Source: JAJKIV01 sp036741775 (GTDB lineage Bacteria > Gemmatimonadota > Gemmatimonadetes > Gemmatimonadales > Gemmatimonadaceae). From it: a DNA stretch of 64,000 nucleotides. Positions 50,783 to 59,974 of the stretch are shown piece by piece. The stretch covers positions 1 to 64,000 of the forward strand of contig DAINRQ010000026.1 in the NCBI GenBank assembly GCA_036741775.1. Reading direction: 5' to 3'. Made by a program: the position numbers and the translations under genes. Positions within the stretch are counted from its first letter, which is position 1; each line of letters begins with the position of its first letter. The notes under the pieces are model-generated. The model ran no database searches. It had not been told where the DNA came from and worked only from the letters and a program-made list of their open reading frames with translations.

Positions 50783-52885
50783 TTACAGCCCCCACGACAG
50801 CGAGACTCTGACCTGCCGTGGCTCGACGGGATGGAAGTGAATGTCGCTCGTCCCACTCCCCGCCTCGCCCGATAGACGCGATTCGTAGAAGTACTGAATA
50901 TCGTTTGCCCGCTCGTCGAGCAGGTTCATCACGGTGAGTTGCACGCGCGCGCCGCGCACGAAGAATCCCGCGTCGGCGTTGAGCAGCGTCGTGCCTCTCG
51001 CGCGCACGCTGTTGTCCTCGATCAGAGGATACGCACCGAAGTGCCGCACGCGAAGCGCGCCGAACGGCCCCGTCGCCCCAGCGTTGTTCCACGTCACGCC
51101 ACTCGTCACCACACGCTCCAGGGCGCCCGGAATATGATCCTCGGCCGACGGGACGTTCACGAAGCGCGCACGAGCGAACGACACATCCGCATCGAGCGAC
51201 AATTGTGGGATCGGGCGATAGAAGTTGGCGAACGTCACGCCGCTGCGTCGGCTTCTGTCCGACGGCTCGGTCGCGCCGCCGTCGCCGATGAACAGCAACT
51301 CGCTGTCGAGCTCGAGCGCCCAGACGACCAACGTCGATCGGAACCCGGGAAGCGGGTTCGCCCGCAGACCAACCTCGGCACCACGCGACCGCACGAGCGG
51401 GTCGACCCGCTCCGCTGGATCGCCCGTCACCGGATCCACGGTGATGGTCGTGCCGCGAGCGTCGTTGCTGTGGAACCCGAGTCCGCCGCTCAGGTAGAGC
51501 TCCGTATTCCGGCCGGGGACGAAGGCGATCGAGGCCTTGGGGCTCGCGATCGCCGCAGTTTTCGTCCCCGAGTTCTCCGGACGATTGCTCGCGACGTCGA
51601 ACGTGAACGCATCACCCCGGATGCCTAACGTAGTACGAAGCCACGGGCGCCACCGCGACTGCGCCTCCACGAACACGCCGGCGCCCGTTTCTGTCACGTC
51701 GTCGCGGCGCACGGTTTCGTATCGCGCACGCCGCTCCGTTCTATACAGCCCGACCGGGCCGAGAAAGTCGCTCCTCGCCTGCGTGCCGACGGTCACGGTG
51801 TGATCGATGTCCAGCGCGTCGATCTGCTGCGCGTGGCTCAGGTTCGCTCCAATGACCGTGCGCCGCTCGCGCTGATTGAACTGATCGCCGCGCTCGGGAT
51901 TGTCGAGGAAATACGTGAAGTTCGAGAAGAGGCTGAGGTCGGAGTAGATCCCGAAGACCGTGGCTTTCTGCGTCGAGCGGGCGCCGAGTCGCGTCCAGTC
52001 GCCGGAGATGCTGTAGCGCTGCGTCGAGCCGCCGTCCGTTTCGTCGATGAAGCCGAAGCGACCGATCGAGCCGGTGTCGACGGCTCGTTGCGGAATCTGG
52101 TCGGTCGCATTCCAGCGGTTGCGATACGCCATGCCGAGGACGGAGTACCGCGACGTGCCGCGGTCCCACGAGTAGCGGGCAACACCGCTCACCTTGCGAA
52201 TCCGCTGCTCGAGATCCCACGGGCCGTCGTACGACTTGAGCTCTCCGCTCAGAAGCAGGTCGCCGGGGCCGAATCGGGGAGATGATCCAAGGGCGACTCG
52301 GGCGAGTCCGTGCTCGCCGGCTTCGGCCGTCGCGAAGGGCCGATCGAGCTTCCGGAGCAGCTTGAACTCCGCTCCGCCGGCGCTGCCGAAATCGCCGAGC
52401 TCCGCGTGGTAGACACCTAACCGGTAATCGACGTAGTCGACGAGCTCCGGGATGAGGAAGTTGAGGTCAGTATACCCCTGGCCGTGTGCGTGCGACGGCA
52501 TGTTGACCGGCATCCCCTCCACACGCGTCTGGAAGTCGGTGCCGTGATCGAGATTGAAACCGCGAACGAAGTACTGGTTCGCCTTACCGTCACCCGAATG
52601 CTGTGTGACGATCATTCCAGGCACGGTTTCGAGCAATTCACCCTCGCGTGCCAGTGGGCGCAAGCGAAGGTCTGCGGCGCCGATGTGGCCTTGCGAAGCG
52701 GTTGACGCGAGCCCGGTCAGGTCGTCGACGCGGCCCATGACCCTGATCGTGCCGAGTATGCGAGTTGCGGTCGTGTCACGCGGCGAGCGCGAGGCGGTAT
52801 CAGCTTGCGCGCGCAACGCATCCGCGCCGGTCGCCAGGGTCAACAACACGCTCAGCACGCGCATCATCTTGCGATTGCTCGACAC
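50783..52885 (-). CDS. TonB-dependent outer membrane receptor
   Basis: A 700-residue outer-membrane transporter. Signal peptide RVLSVLLTLATGADALRAQ. The plug domain at about 50-165 has LLETVPGMIVTQHSG, QYFVRGFNLDHGTDFQ and the family stretch VEGMPVNMPSHAHGQGY; the remaining 530 residues give alternating strands of a 22-stranded barrel, ending in aromatic SWGL-type C-terminus (VRVSLSWGL). There is no carboxypeptidase-like or secretin domain. The substrate cannot be told from the sequence. Single gene; the nearest transporter partner genes are absent. Confidence 0.93.
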   Translation of the reverse strand: MSSNRKMMRVLSVLLTLATGADALRAQADTASRSPRDTTATRILGTIRVMGRVDDLTGLASTASQGHIGAADLRLRPLAREGELLETVPGMIVTQHSGDGKANQYFVRGFNLDHGTDFQTRVEGMPVNMPSHAHGQGYTDLNFLIPELVDYVDYRLGVYHAELGDFGSAGGAEFKLLRKLDRPFATAEAGEHGLARVALGSSPRFGPGDLLLSGELKSYDGPWDLEQRIRKVSGVARYSWDRGTSRYSVLGMAYRNRWNATDQIPQRAVDTGSIGRFGFIDETDGGSTQRYSISGDWTRLGARSTQKATVFGIYSDLSLFSNFTYFLDNPERGDQFNQRERRTVIGANLSHAQQIDALDIDHTVTVGTQARSDFLGPVGLYRTERRARYETVRRDDVTETGAGVFVEAQSRWRPWLRTTLGIRGDAFTFDVASNRPENSGTKTAAIASPKASIAFVPGRNTELYLSGGLGFHSNDARGTTITVDPVTGDPAERVDPLVRSRGAEVGLRANPLPGFRSTLVVWALELDSELLFIGDGGATEPSDRSRRSGVTFANFYRPIPQLSLDADVSFARARFVNVPSAEDHIPGALERVVTSGVTWNNAGATGPFGALRVRHFGAYPLIEDNSVRARGTTLLNADAGFFVRGARVQLTVMNLLDERANDIQYFYESRLSGEAGSGTSDIHFHPVEPRQVRVSLSWGL

Positions 52886-53146
52886 GTGACGGGTCAGTAC
52901 CCGACCACAGACGTTCTCGTGCGGCCTGCGTCGATCGAGTACGGGGCTGGGTCGGCTCGGTGTGCGGCGACCGGAATTCTACCGGTAGTACGTCGCTGGC
53001 GGCAGAGCGGATTGACGACGCACCCGCGGGCACCGGGCTGCGTCACACGCGCGTGCTCGGCCGATCGGCGGCTCGTCGCGAAATTTTGCCCGGCCGAGCA
53101 GCGCTATTGGGCCGAGTAGCGCTCTATTGGCTCGAGCGTGGTGAGC

Positions 53147-53752
53147 TCAGCGCTTGAAGTACACCCCGTCGAATGCCGTGCTCCACGTACGCCCGCCGTC
53201 CGCCGACTGCTCCCACGTCTGACGGAGCGCACCAGGTCCGGGCATCGGTCGCCAGACAATGCGGTTCATCGTCTGCTTTCCGTCGGGAGCCACCGTCTCT
53301 CCCGACATCGTCATGGCTCCGCCCAGAAAGTGGCCATTCAAGAGGAGCAGCGTGCCACCAACGTCGATCCATGTCTGGTGCCACTGCTTTCGTCCAGCAT
53401 CGTACGTGTTCAGGCTGGTTCCGACAAAGCCGCTGGCGCCGGACCATTGCTCGCGAAGCCCGCAGCCGCGATTCACGAGATCGATCGTGTTCGTGCCGAG
53501 GACACGGCCGTTCGCATCGCGCACCTCCCATCGGCCGACCCAGAAGTCGAACTGGCGAAACTCCGGCGCCGCGCAAGCCGGGGCGATGTCGGTCGGCGGC
53601 GTAGCCACCTGAGTGGGCGAACCGCTCTGCGCCACGAGCGGTGCAGCACACAAGGCTGAGGCCATGCTCGAGAGTGCGAGAATCACCCTGCGTCGGTTGA
53701 TCGGGGACTTTGCCGCGAGAGCAGATCGTCCGGCCACGGTATCGCGCTCCAT
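53147..53752 (-). CDS. secreted protein of unknown function (FDFWVGRWEV type)
   Basis: A 201-residue protein. Signal peptide around RRVILALSSMASALCAAPLVAQ, cleaved near AQS. The mature part starts with a Cys-containing segment and the conserved FRQFDFWVGRWEVRDANGR, then GCGLREQWSGASGFVGTSLN, WHQTWIDVGGTLLLLNG and ETVAPDGKQTMNR; this is a lipocalin-like beta-barrel family seen in many secreted proteins (DUF1579-like), with unknown ligand. The start at 53752 (MERDTVAG) fits the signal peptide; longer options exist to 53830. Confidence 0.8.
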   Translation of the reverse strand: MERDTVAGRSALAAKSPINRRRVILALSSMASALCAAPLVAQSGSPTQVATPPTDIAPACAAPEFRQFDFWVGRWEVRDANGRVLGTNTIDLVNRGCGLREQWSGASGFVGTSLNTYDAGRKQWHQTWIDVGGTLLLLNGHFLGGAMTMSGETVAPDGKQTMNRIVWRPMPGPGALRQTWEQSADGGRTWSTAFDGVYFKR

Positions 53753-53882
53753 GTGTCTGAACATGGATCGAAATCTGTGAGAGGGCTCGGGGCGTCCTAG
53801 AGCCATCCATCGAAAGAACGACGTGACCATTCGGTTCTCGTGCGGGCGAGGCCTTCCGGTTCACCTGCGCGCCTGAGTCCGG

Positions 53883-53911
53883 TTGAAAATGCTCCTTATA
53901 AGGACTATATT
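53883..53911 (+). promoter_or_regulatory. sigma70-type promoter for the small membrane protein gene
   Basis: TTGAAA at 53883-53888, a 17-base spacer, and TATATT at 53906-53911, in a short AT-rich patch that stands out in GC-rich DNA. It precedes the GTG at 53983 by 72 bases. The spacer contains the palindrome CCTTATAAGG, a possible operator. Confidence 0.6.
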
Positions 53912-53982
53912 TATGCGGTGAATGTGTCCAACGCGAGCAGAGCCAGGGGAGGTTCATTCATCCATTTCACGGAGGAGCTACA

Positions 53983-54339
53983 GTGCTCAGCTATCTGGTG
54001 ACGAATCGAATGCCGCTGCCGCCGCCACGCGCGTCCGGAAATAGCGGCGCGGCCAATCGCCGGGCAGGGCGCGATCCTTCTGCCACGGCCTTCGTCGCGA
54101 AGGTCGTCTTCGTCGGGATGGCGGTGTTCACGACCATGACCCTGATCGTCACGGCGCCCGCCACGGTGATGCTGCCAATTCTCGTGGCGCTCATCGGCGG
54201 TCTCGGCGCGAGTGTTCTCGCGGTCAAGAGTGATGCGTGGGTCGCGAGCCGTCGTGCTCGGCGGCCACTCGAGCGCCGCTCGGCACGCCCCCGCGGCAGG
54301 AGCCGGCTAAACAGCGCACGCGCGCTTGGTGCACGATGA
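53983..54339 (+). CDS. small two-helix membrane protein (paralogue)
   Basis: 118 residues. A hydrophilic N-terminus of 40 residues, then helices AKVVFVGMAVFTTMTLIV and MLPILVALIGGLGASVLAV, then a strongly basic tail (SRRARRPLERRSARPRGRS). It is the paralogue of the protein at 30386-30637, with the same helix pair and P-[AS]-T-V turn. GTG start at 53983 preceded by GGAGGAG. A good promoter lies upstream, so it is likely expressed. Function unknown. Confidence 0.75.
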   Translation: MLSYLVTNRMPLPPPRASGNSGAANRRAGRDPSATAFVAKVVFVGMAVFTTMTLIVTAPATVMLPILVALIGGLGASVLAVKSDAWVASRRARRPLERRSARPRGRSRLNSARALGAR

Positions 54340-54717
54340 CTCCGCGCCTAACGCGATGTGGCCGCTACTCCAGTCGACCGTAAGGCCGAGGCGAATGTCG
54401 TTTCGAGGGGCGGAGCCATAGGCCTCCGCCGGTGCCACGGAGTGGGCGGATGAGGGGTGTCATTCCGAGCGGAGGCCGCGAAGCGGCCGGAGTCGAGGAA
54501 TCGCCGTCGTCGTGACCGAGGGGCCCCTCTCCCTGGAAGAGCGCGATTCCTCGACTGCGCGGCCTACGGCCGCTCCGCTCGGAATGACTTGGCGCGACAC
54601 ATGCCACGATCGCCAATCACGGCGCCGGACCGTCCAGCCGTAGATCAGCGTTGGGGACTGCACTAGAGCAGCCATGGACATAACCGCTGGCATGTGGAGC
54701 TTGGAGCGTCAGCGCCG
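54340..54717. other. repeat-rich intergenic region before the Mrp operon
   Basis: Contains GCCTAACG near 54347, a small hairpin GGCGGAG...CTCCGCC around 54412-54430, and the long inverted repeat at 54459-54588. No gene is seen. Confidence 0.7.
54459..54588. repeat. inverted repeat with 46-base arms
   Basis: Left arm 54459-54504 begins GTCATTCCGAGCGGAGGCC and ends GAGGAATCGC; right arm 54543-54588 is its near-complement. Outer 15-16 bases on each side pair perfectly. The middle of each arm is itself a short palindrome (GGCCGCGAAGCGGCC on the left, GCGGCCTACGGCCGC on the right), giving a cruciform-like structure. The 38-base loop is unpaired. The design recalls REP/REPIN elements mobilised by Y1 transposases; none is in the window. 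Confidence 0.8.
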
Positions 54718-57468
54718 ATGATCGCGACGCTGCTCGCGGTTTCGCTTGCCGGCAGCGTGGCGGCGTGGCCGCTCGGCCGACACCTCGGGCACCGGACCGC
54801 CGGCTGGCTGTTCGCTCTGCTGCCGGCAGGGCTCTTCGCGGGCTTCCTGCGCTTCGCTCCAGCGATCGAGAACGGCCGCACGGTAATCGAGCGGCTGGCG
54901 TGGGCGCCCTCGCTCGGCGTCGAGCTCACGCTGCGGCTCGATGGCTTCGCGTTGCTCTTCTGCCTCCTCATCACGGGGATCGGTGCGCTGGTCGTGATCT
55001 ACGCCGGCGCGTACCTCACGGAGTCTTCGGCGTCGCATCGCGCCCGGTTCCATGCGCTGATCCTGTTCTTCATGACGGCGATGCTTGGCGCCGTCCTCGC
55101 CGACAACCTGATCGCGCTGTTCGTCTTCTGGGAGGCGACGAGCGTGATCTCGTTCCTGCTGATCGGCTTCGATGTCGATAGCCCCTCGGCGCGACGGGCA
55201 GCGCTGATCTCGCTGCGTATCACGGCGGGCGGCGGGCTCGGGCTGCTCGCGGCGATCCTGCTCATCGGCGCGACGCTCGACAGCTACTCGATGACCGAGG
55301 CGATCCTGCGCGCGCCCGAGCTGGGGCGGAGTCCGTGGGCGCTGCCGATCGTCGCAGGGATATTCGTCGGCGGCTTCACCAAGTCGGCGCAGTTCCCGTT
55401 TCACTTCTGGCTGCCGAATGCGATGCAGGCACCCACGCCGGCGTCGGCGTACCTGCACTCGGCAACCATGGTCAAGCTCGGGATATACCTTCTCGCTCGA
55501 TTCGAGCCGGTGATCGGGTCCGTGCGGTTCGGTCGCGACGCGCTCATCACGGTGGCCCTCGCGACGATGCTCGTCGGGGCGTATCAGGCGCTGCGCGCCG
55601 AGAACTACAAGGCCGTGCTCGCGTACTCCACGGTCGCCTCGCTCGGCATCCTCGTGATGCTGGTGGGACTCGACGGCCCGATGGCGAGTGTCGCGACGGT
55701 CGGGTATCTGCTCGCACACGCGCTCTATAAGGCGACGCTGTTCTTCTGCGCGGGTACCGTGCTCCACGCGACAGGCCTGTCGAAGCTGCGCCTGATGGGT
55801 GGTCTCGCACGCTTCCTTCCAGTGACCGCTCTGGCGTCGGTGCTGGCCAGCCTCTCGATGGCGGGGTTACCGCCGTTCCTCGGCTTCATCTCCAAGGAGT
55901 TCCTGTTCGAGGCGCAGATCGAGAGCTCGTGGAACGCGATCCCTGTGGCGGTCGCGGTAGTGGTGAACGCCGTGATCGTCGGCGTCGCCGGCGTGGTCAC
56001 GCTGCGGCCGTTCTTCATGGGGCGCGGCAGAGTTCGGGAGGTCAAGCATCGCGAAGTGACGGGGCTGGTCGTCGGCCCTGTGACGTTGGCACTCCTCGGG
56101 CTGCTCATCAGCCTCCAGCCGGAGTGGATCAGCCGGGCCGTTCTGGGGCCGGCGGTGGCGAGCATCTACGGTCGCCCGGTCGACGTGACAGTTGCGTTCT
56201 GGCACGGCGTGTCTCCGCTGCTCCTGCTCAGCGCCGGTGTGATTGCGATCGGGGCTCTGCTCTTCGTGTACTGGGTTCCCATTCACCGGCGCCTCCGGGC
56301 CGAGTCGCTGCTCGACCGCTACGAAGCGGAGCACGCGTACGACGCGCTGCTCCGCGGCATCGAAGGAGCCGCGCGCCGCGTCGCCAGGTTTGTGCAGGAG
56401 ACCGACCTGCGTGGGCAGCAACGGCTCATCATGGCGAGCGCCGGCGCATTCGTGCTCTGGGGACTGCTTGCGACCGGCGTGGTGCCGCGTCTCGGGCTCG
56501 GATGGAGCGGTCTGCGCATCGGGCCGGCACTGGTAGCGGCGGTGGGACTCGCTGGCGGCATTGCCGCGGCCCGTGCGCGATCGTTGCTGGCAGCGATGGT
56601 GGCCACTGGCCTGTCCGGGCTCGTCGTCGCGCTCACGTTCCTGATGAACGGCGCTCCCGACATCGCGCTTACCCAGTTCGCCGTGGAGTCGCTGCTGGTG
56701 GTGCTGCTCACGGCCGCGCTGCTCACCCTGCCGCTCGGTGCGCCGCCGACGCGGACGCCGCGCGCGCGCAAGCTCGATGCACTGCTGGCCGGGGGACTGT
56801 CGGTCCTGGTCTTCGCGGCCCTGCTCGACATGAGCGCGGCCCCACAGCGAACGGAGGTCTCCGAGTTCTTCGGGGCGCGCAGCTACGTGGAGGCCTTCGG
56901 CCGAAACGTCGTCAACGTCATCCTCGTCGATTTCCGCGGCTTCGACACGTTAGGCGAGGCCACCGTGATCGCGCTCTCGGCCGTCATTGCCTGGTCGCTA
57001 CTCGGACCGCGGCTGGGATCTGATCGGGGCACCGAAGTTGCGCCTCGGCGGGCGGCGTTCATTCTGGTGATGGCTACGCCGTTGTTCTTCTGGTTGCTGG
57101 CCGGGCTTTCCGTCGTGGTGCTGCTCCGCGGGCACAACGAGATCGGGGGTGGGTTCGTCGGCGGTCTGACGGCCGCGCTCGCGTTCGCGATCGTCTCGCT
57201 GGCTCACGGTCTGGCGCGCGCGCGAGCCGCGCTGCGATTGCACCCACTGACGCTGGCCGGCGCCGGACTCCTTCTCGCGGCGGCCAGCGGGGTGCCGGGA
57301 CTGCTCCTGTACGGTGACTTCCTGCAACACGTCTGGCTGGAGGCCGACGTGCTCGGCGTGCACGTCAAGCAGGGAACGACGCTGCTCTTCGACCTCGGCG
57401 TCTACCTGGCGGTCCTGGGCACTGTGCTCGCGTTTCTGTTCGGCCTCTCGCGTGAGGCGGAGCAATGA
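54718..57468 (+). CDS. mrpA: Mrp Na+/H+ antiporter subunit A-B fusion
   Basis: A 916-residue membrane protein with about 24 helices. Residues 1-420 are the NuoL/MrpA proton-channel core: LFVFWEATSVISFLLIGFD with the key Glu, FTKSAQFPFHFWLPNAMQAPTPASAYLHSATMV signature (quoted in part), and LAYSTVASLGIL. Residues 500-760 carry the extra helices with DIALTQFAVES. The last 145 residues (PLFFWLLAGLSVVVLLRGHN, EIGGGFVGGLTAALAF) are the MrpB domain, fused here as in many group-2 operons. I start at ATG 54718 with GGAG upstream; GTG at 54694 is possible. First gene of the six-gene Mrp operon. Confidence 0.93.
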   Translation: MIATLLAVSLAGSVAAWPLGRHLGHRTAGWLFALLPAGLFAGFLRFAPAIENGRTVIERLAWAPSLGVELTLRLDGFALLFCLLITGIGALVVIYAGAYLTESSASHRARFHALILFFMTAMLGAVLADNLIALFVFWEATSVISFLLIGFDVDSPSARRAALISLRITAGGGLGLLAAILLIGATLDSYSMTEAILRAPELGRSPWALPIVAGIFVGGFTKSAQFPFHFWLPNAMQAPTPASAYLHSATMVKLGIYLLARFEPVIGSVRFGRDALITVALATMLVGAYQALRAENYKAVLAYSTVASLGILVMLVGLDGPMASVATVGYLLAHALYKATLFFCAGTVLHATGLSKLRLMGGLARFLPVTALASVLASLSMAGLPPFLGFISKEFLFEAQIESSWNAIPVAVAVVVNAVIVGVAGVVTLRPFFMGRGRVREVKHREVTGLVVGPVTLALLGLLISLQPEWISRAVLGPAVASIYGRPVDVTVAFWHGVSPLLLLSAGVIAIGALLFVYWVPIHRRLRAESLLDRYEAEHAYDALLRGIEGAARRVARFVQETDLRGQQRLIMASAGAFVLWGLLATGVVPRLGLGWSGLRIGPALVAAVGLAGGIAAARARSLLAAMVATGLSGLVVALTFLMNGAPDIALTQFAVESLLVVLLTAALLTLPLGAPPTRTPRARKLDALLAGGLSVLVFAALLDMSAAPQRTEVSEFFGARSYVEAFGRNVVNVILVDFRGFDTLGEATVIALSAVIAWSLLGPRLGSDRGTEVAPRRAAFILVMATPLFFWLLAGLSVVVLLRGHNEIGGGFVGGLTAALAFAIVSLAHGLARARAALRLHPLTLAGAGLLLAAASGVPGLLLYGDFLQHVWLEADVLGVHVKQGTTLLFDLGVYLAVLGTVLAFLFGLSREAEQ

Positions 57469-57848
57469 GCGTGATCTACGCCCTGGTCGCCGCGGGGTTG
57501 TTCGGCTGCGGAGTCTACATGGTACTCTCGCGCCACATCGTGCGCGTGCTGCTGGGACTATCGCTCCTGACGACCGCGGTCAACCTGGCGCTGTTCCAAT
57601 CGGGGCGGATCCGCTCGACACAGCCGCCGCTCATACGCGAAGGCGCCGAGCGGCTGGGCGAGTCGGCCGATCCGCTTCCTCAGGCGCTCATCCTGACCGC
57701 GATCGTCATCGGCTTCGCGCTCACGGTGGTGCTCGCCGCGCTTGCGCTGCGTACGCACAGCGCTCACGGCACGCTCAGGAGCGACGATGTTCGCTCGGCG
57801 AACGCGCTCGGCGACCCGTTCACGCCGGACCCGACCGATGACGGCTGA
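57465..57848 (+). CDS. mrpC: Mrp antiporter subunit C
   Basis: A 127-residue three-helix protein of the NuoK/MrpC family: ALVAAGLFGCGVYMVLSR, VRVLLGLSLLTTAVNLALF, and ALILTAIVIGFALTVVLA with the typical DPLPQALILTAIVIG. Its ATG overlaps the A-B stop by four bases. The hydrophilic tail of 30 residues is slightly long for the family. Confidence 0.95.
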   Translation: MSVIYALVAAGLFGCGVYMVLSRHIVRVLLGLSLLTTAVNLALFQSGRIRSTQPPLIREGAERLGESADPLPQALILTAIVIGFALTVVLAALALRTHSAHGTLRSDDVRSANALGDPFTPDPTDDG

Positions 57849-59349
57849 CCCCGTGGCTGGCTGGTTCGCCATCGGTCCGGTCATCGTCCCGTTAGGCGCC
57901 GCCGCCCTCACGATACTGGTCCGCCGGTTTCCCGGCGTGCAGCGCGCCGTCATGGAGGCTGGCGTGGCGCTGATGCTGATGATGTCGGCCGTTCTGTTGA
58001 CGCGCGCGGCTCGAGGCGAGCGGGTGATCATGGAGTTCGGTGGATGGGGCGCGCCATTCGGCATCACCTTCGTAGCCGACGCGTTGAGCGCGGCGCTGTG
58101 CACGACGGCCGGTGTCGTAGCGCTGGCGGTTGCGGTGTTCGCGCGCGCTGACGTCCGCGACCGGAGGCGGCGTGCGGGGTTCGACCCGCTCTTCCTCGGC
58201 ATGCTGGCGGCGGTCAACGGTGCCTTCCTCGCTGGCGACATCTTCAATCTGTACGTGTGGTTCGAGCTGATGCTCGTCACGGCGGTGGGGCTGGTGACGA
58301 TCGACCGGCGACATGCCCAGATCGACGGTGCGTTCCGCTACGCGGCGATGAGCATGATGGGCGCGACCTTCATGCTGCTGGGCATCGCCCTCCTGTACGG
58401 CGAAGCGGGCACGCTCGACATGCTCGACCTGTCCGAGACGCTCACCGGACAACAGCCATCGCTGGCGCTCACGGCGTCCGGCTACCTGCTGCTGGCCGGC
58501 CTGGCACTGAAGGCAGGGTTGTTCCCGCTCTTCTTCTGGTTGCCGGCGTCCTATCACACGGCGCCGATCAGCGTCTCGGCGGCGCTGGCCGGGCTGTTGA
58601 CGAAGGTGGCGTTCTATGCGTGTCTCCGCGTCCTCGTGCTCGTGTTCGGAGTGGGCAGTGGAGCAGGGCTCGTTTCTGGCATGCCGGCCCTTCTCGCTCT
58701 GCTTGCAATGGGGACGATGCTCGTCAGTGTGCTCGCCGCCGTTGCACAGGTGGATGTCCGGCGACTGCTGGCGTTTCACATCGTCGGTCAGGTGGCGTAT
58801 CTGGTCATGGGACTGGCGCTCGCGTCACGGGTGGGCGCGGCCGCAGCAATCTTCTACACCATGCACACGATGCTCGTCCAGGCCGGCCTCTTTCTCGGCG
58901 CAGGTGCAATCGCTCGTGCCGGCCGCGGATACGATCTGCGCTCACTCGGCGGCGTGATCCGCGAGCACCCCGTCCTCTCGGCGCTGTTCGCGGTGCTCGC
59001 GCTTTCCATCTCCGGCATCCCACCGCTGTCCGGCTTCTGGGCCAAGGCGCTGGTGATCGACGCGGCTTTCCGCACCGACTCGCCCTGGTCCGGTTGGCTG
59101 GTCGTGGTCGCATTGGTGACGGGATTTCTGACGTTGTACTCGATGAGCACGCTCTGGCTGCGTGCCTTTCAACAGCCGTTGCGCCGCTCAGCCGGCCGGA
59201 GGCGACGCGTCCCACCGGCCATGATGGTTGCCGTCGGGCTCCTGGCCGCCTGCACGCTCGGAATCGGGATCGCCGTGGAGCCAGTCGTTAGGCTCTCGCG
59301 GACTGCCGCGCTGCAATTGACGCCAGCCGGTGCGCCGAGGGCGCCATGA
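57838..59349 (+). CDS. mrpD: Mrp antiporter subunit D
   Basis: A 503-residue NuoM/N-like protein with about 14 helices. GDIFNLYVWFELMLVTAVGL contains the conserved Glu; FPLFFWLPASYHTAPISVSA and LLTKVAFYA with Lys follow; GQVAYLVMGLAL and ISGIPPLSGFWAK are standard. Starts 11 bases before the C-subunit stop, and ends overlapping the E-subunit start by four bases. CGTTAGGC copies occur at two places, read as Pro-Leu-Gly (TTA codon) and Val-Val-Arg. Confidence 0.95.
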   Translation: MTADPVAGWFAIGPVIVPLGAAALTILVRRFPGVQRAVMEAGVALMLMMSAVLLTRAARGERVIMEFGGWGAPFGITFVADALSAALCTTAGVVALAVAVFARADVRDRRRRAGFDPLFLGMLAAVNGAFLAGDIFNLYVWFELMLVTAVGLVTIDRRHAQIDGAFRYAAMSMMGATFMLLGIALLYGEAGTLDMLDLSETLTGQQPSLALTASGYLLLAGLALKAGLFPLFFWLPASYHTAPISVSAALAGLLTKVAFYACLRVLVLVFGVGSGAGLVSGMPALLALLAMGTMLVSVLAAVAQVDVRRLLAFHIVGQVAYLVMGLALASRVGAAAAIFYTMHTMLVQAGLFLGAGAIARAGRGYDLRSLGGVIREHPVLSALFAVLALSISGIPPLSGFWAKALVIDAAFRTDSPWSGWLVVVALVTGFLTLYSMSTLWLRAFQQPLRRSAGRRRRVPPAMMVAVGLLAACTLGIGIAVEPVVRLSRTAALQLTPAGAPRAP

Positions 59350-59693
59350 GCGTGAGCCGTCGGTTTTTCGGGGCGGCATCGCTGGCGGGGGCCTTCGCGT
59401 TCGATCTCGTTGCCGCCTCGCTGGCCGTCGCGCGGATCGTCCTCGCGCCGCGCCGGCAAAATCGGCCGGCCATCGTCGCGGTGCCCGTCGACGCGCGCAC
59501 GGACTGGGGTGTCGCGCTGTTCGCCTATCTCGTGTCGATGACTCCAGGGTCGACGTGTCTCCACGTCGCCGACGACCGACGGACGCTGTACGTGCACTTC
59601 CTCGATGCTCCCGACCGGGAGGCGCGGGCGGTGGCGGTCAAGGCGCTCTACGAGCGACATATCATCCAGATCGAGGGCGGGGAGGGATCATAG
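59346..59693 (+). CDS. mrpE: Mrp antiporter subunit E
   Basis: A 115-residue protein with one or two N-terminal helices (FFGAASLAGAFAFDLVAASL) and a cytoplasmic domain with VAVPVDARTDWGVALFAYLV and SMTPGSTCLHVADDRRTLYVH, the family signature. Slightly short compared with about 160 residues for typical MrpE. Overlaps the D-subunit stop by four bases. Confidence 0.94.
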   Translation: MSVSRRFFGAASLAGAFAFDLVAASLAVARIVLAPRRQNRPAIVAVPVDARTDWGVALFAYLVSMTPGSTCLHVADDRRTLYVHFLDAPDREARAVAVKALYERHIIQIEGGEGS

Positions 59694-59698
59694 CGACC

Positions 59699-59974
59699 AT
59701 GCTCGACCTGACGATCGTGGCCTCGGTGTTGGTGCTGGTGCTTGCCGTGTCGCTGGCGCTCGCGGGCTACCGGATGCTCCGTGGCCCTGGGTACGCGGAC
59801 CGCTTCGTCGCGCTGGACATGCTCACGGCCGTCGTGGTCGCGCTCTGCGCGCTCACGGCGCTCACGACCGGGCGCGGCGCGTTTCTCGATGTCGGCCTCG
59901 GAGCCGCGCTCATCAACTTCGCGTCGACGTGTGCGTTCGCGGCGTTCCTCGAGCGTCGGGGAGGTCGCCGGTGA
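59699..59974 (+). CDS. mrpF: Mrp antiporter subunit F
   Basis: A 91-residue protein with three helices: LTIVASVLVLVLAVSLALAG, the conserved RMLRGPGYADRFVALDML turn, and helices VVALCALTAL and GAALINFASTCAFAAFL. Five bases after the E subunit. Confidence 0.95.
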   Translation: MLDLTIVASVLVLVLAVSLALAGYRMLRGPGYADRFVALDMLTAVVVALCALTALTTGRGAFLDVGLGAALINFASTCAFAAFLERRGGRR

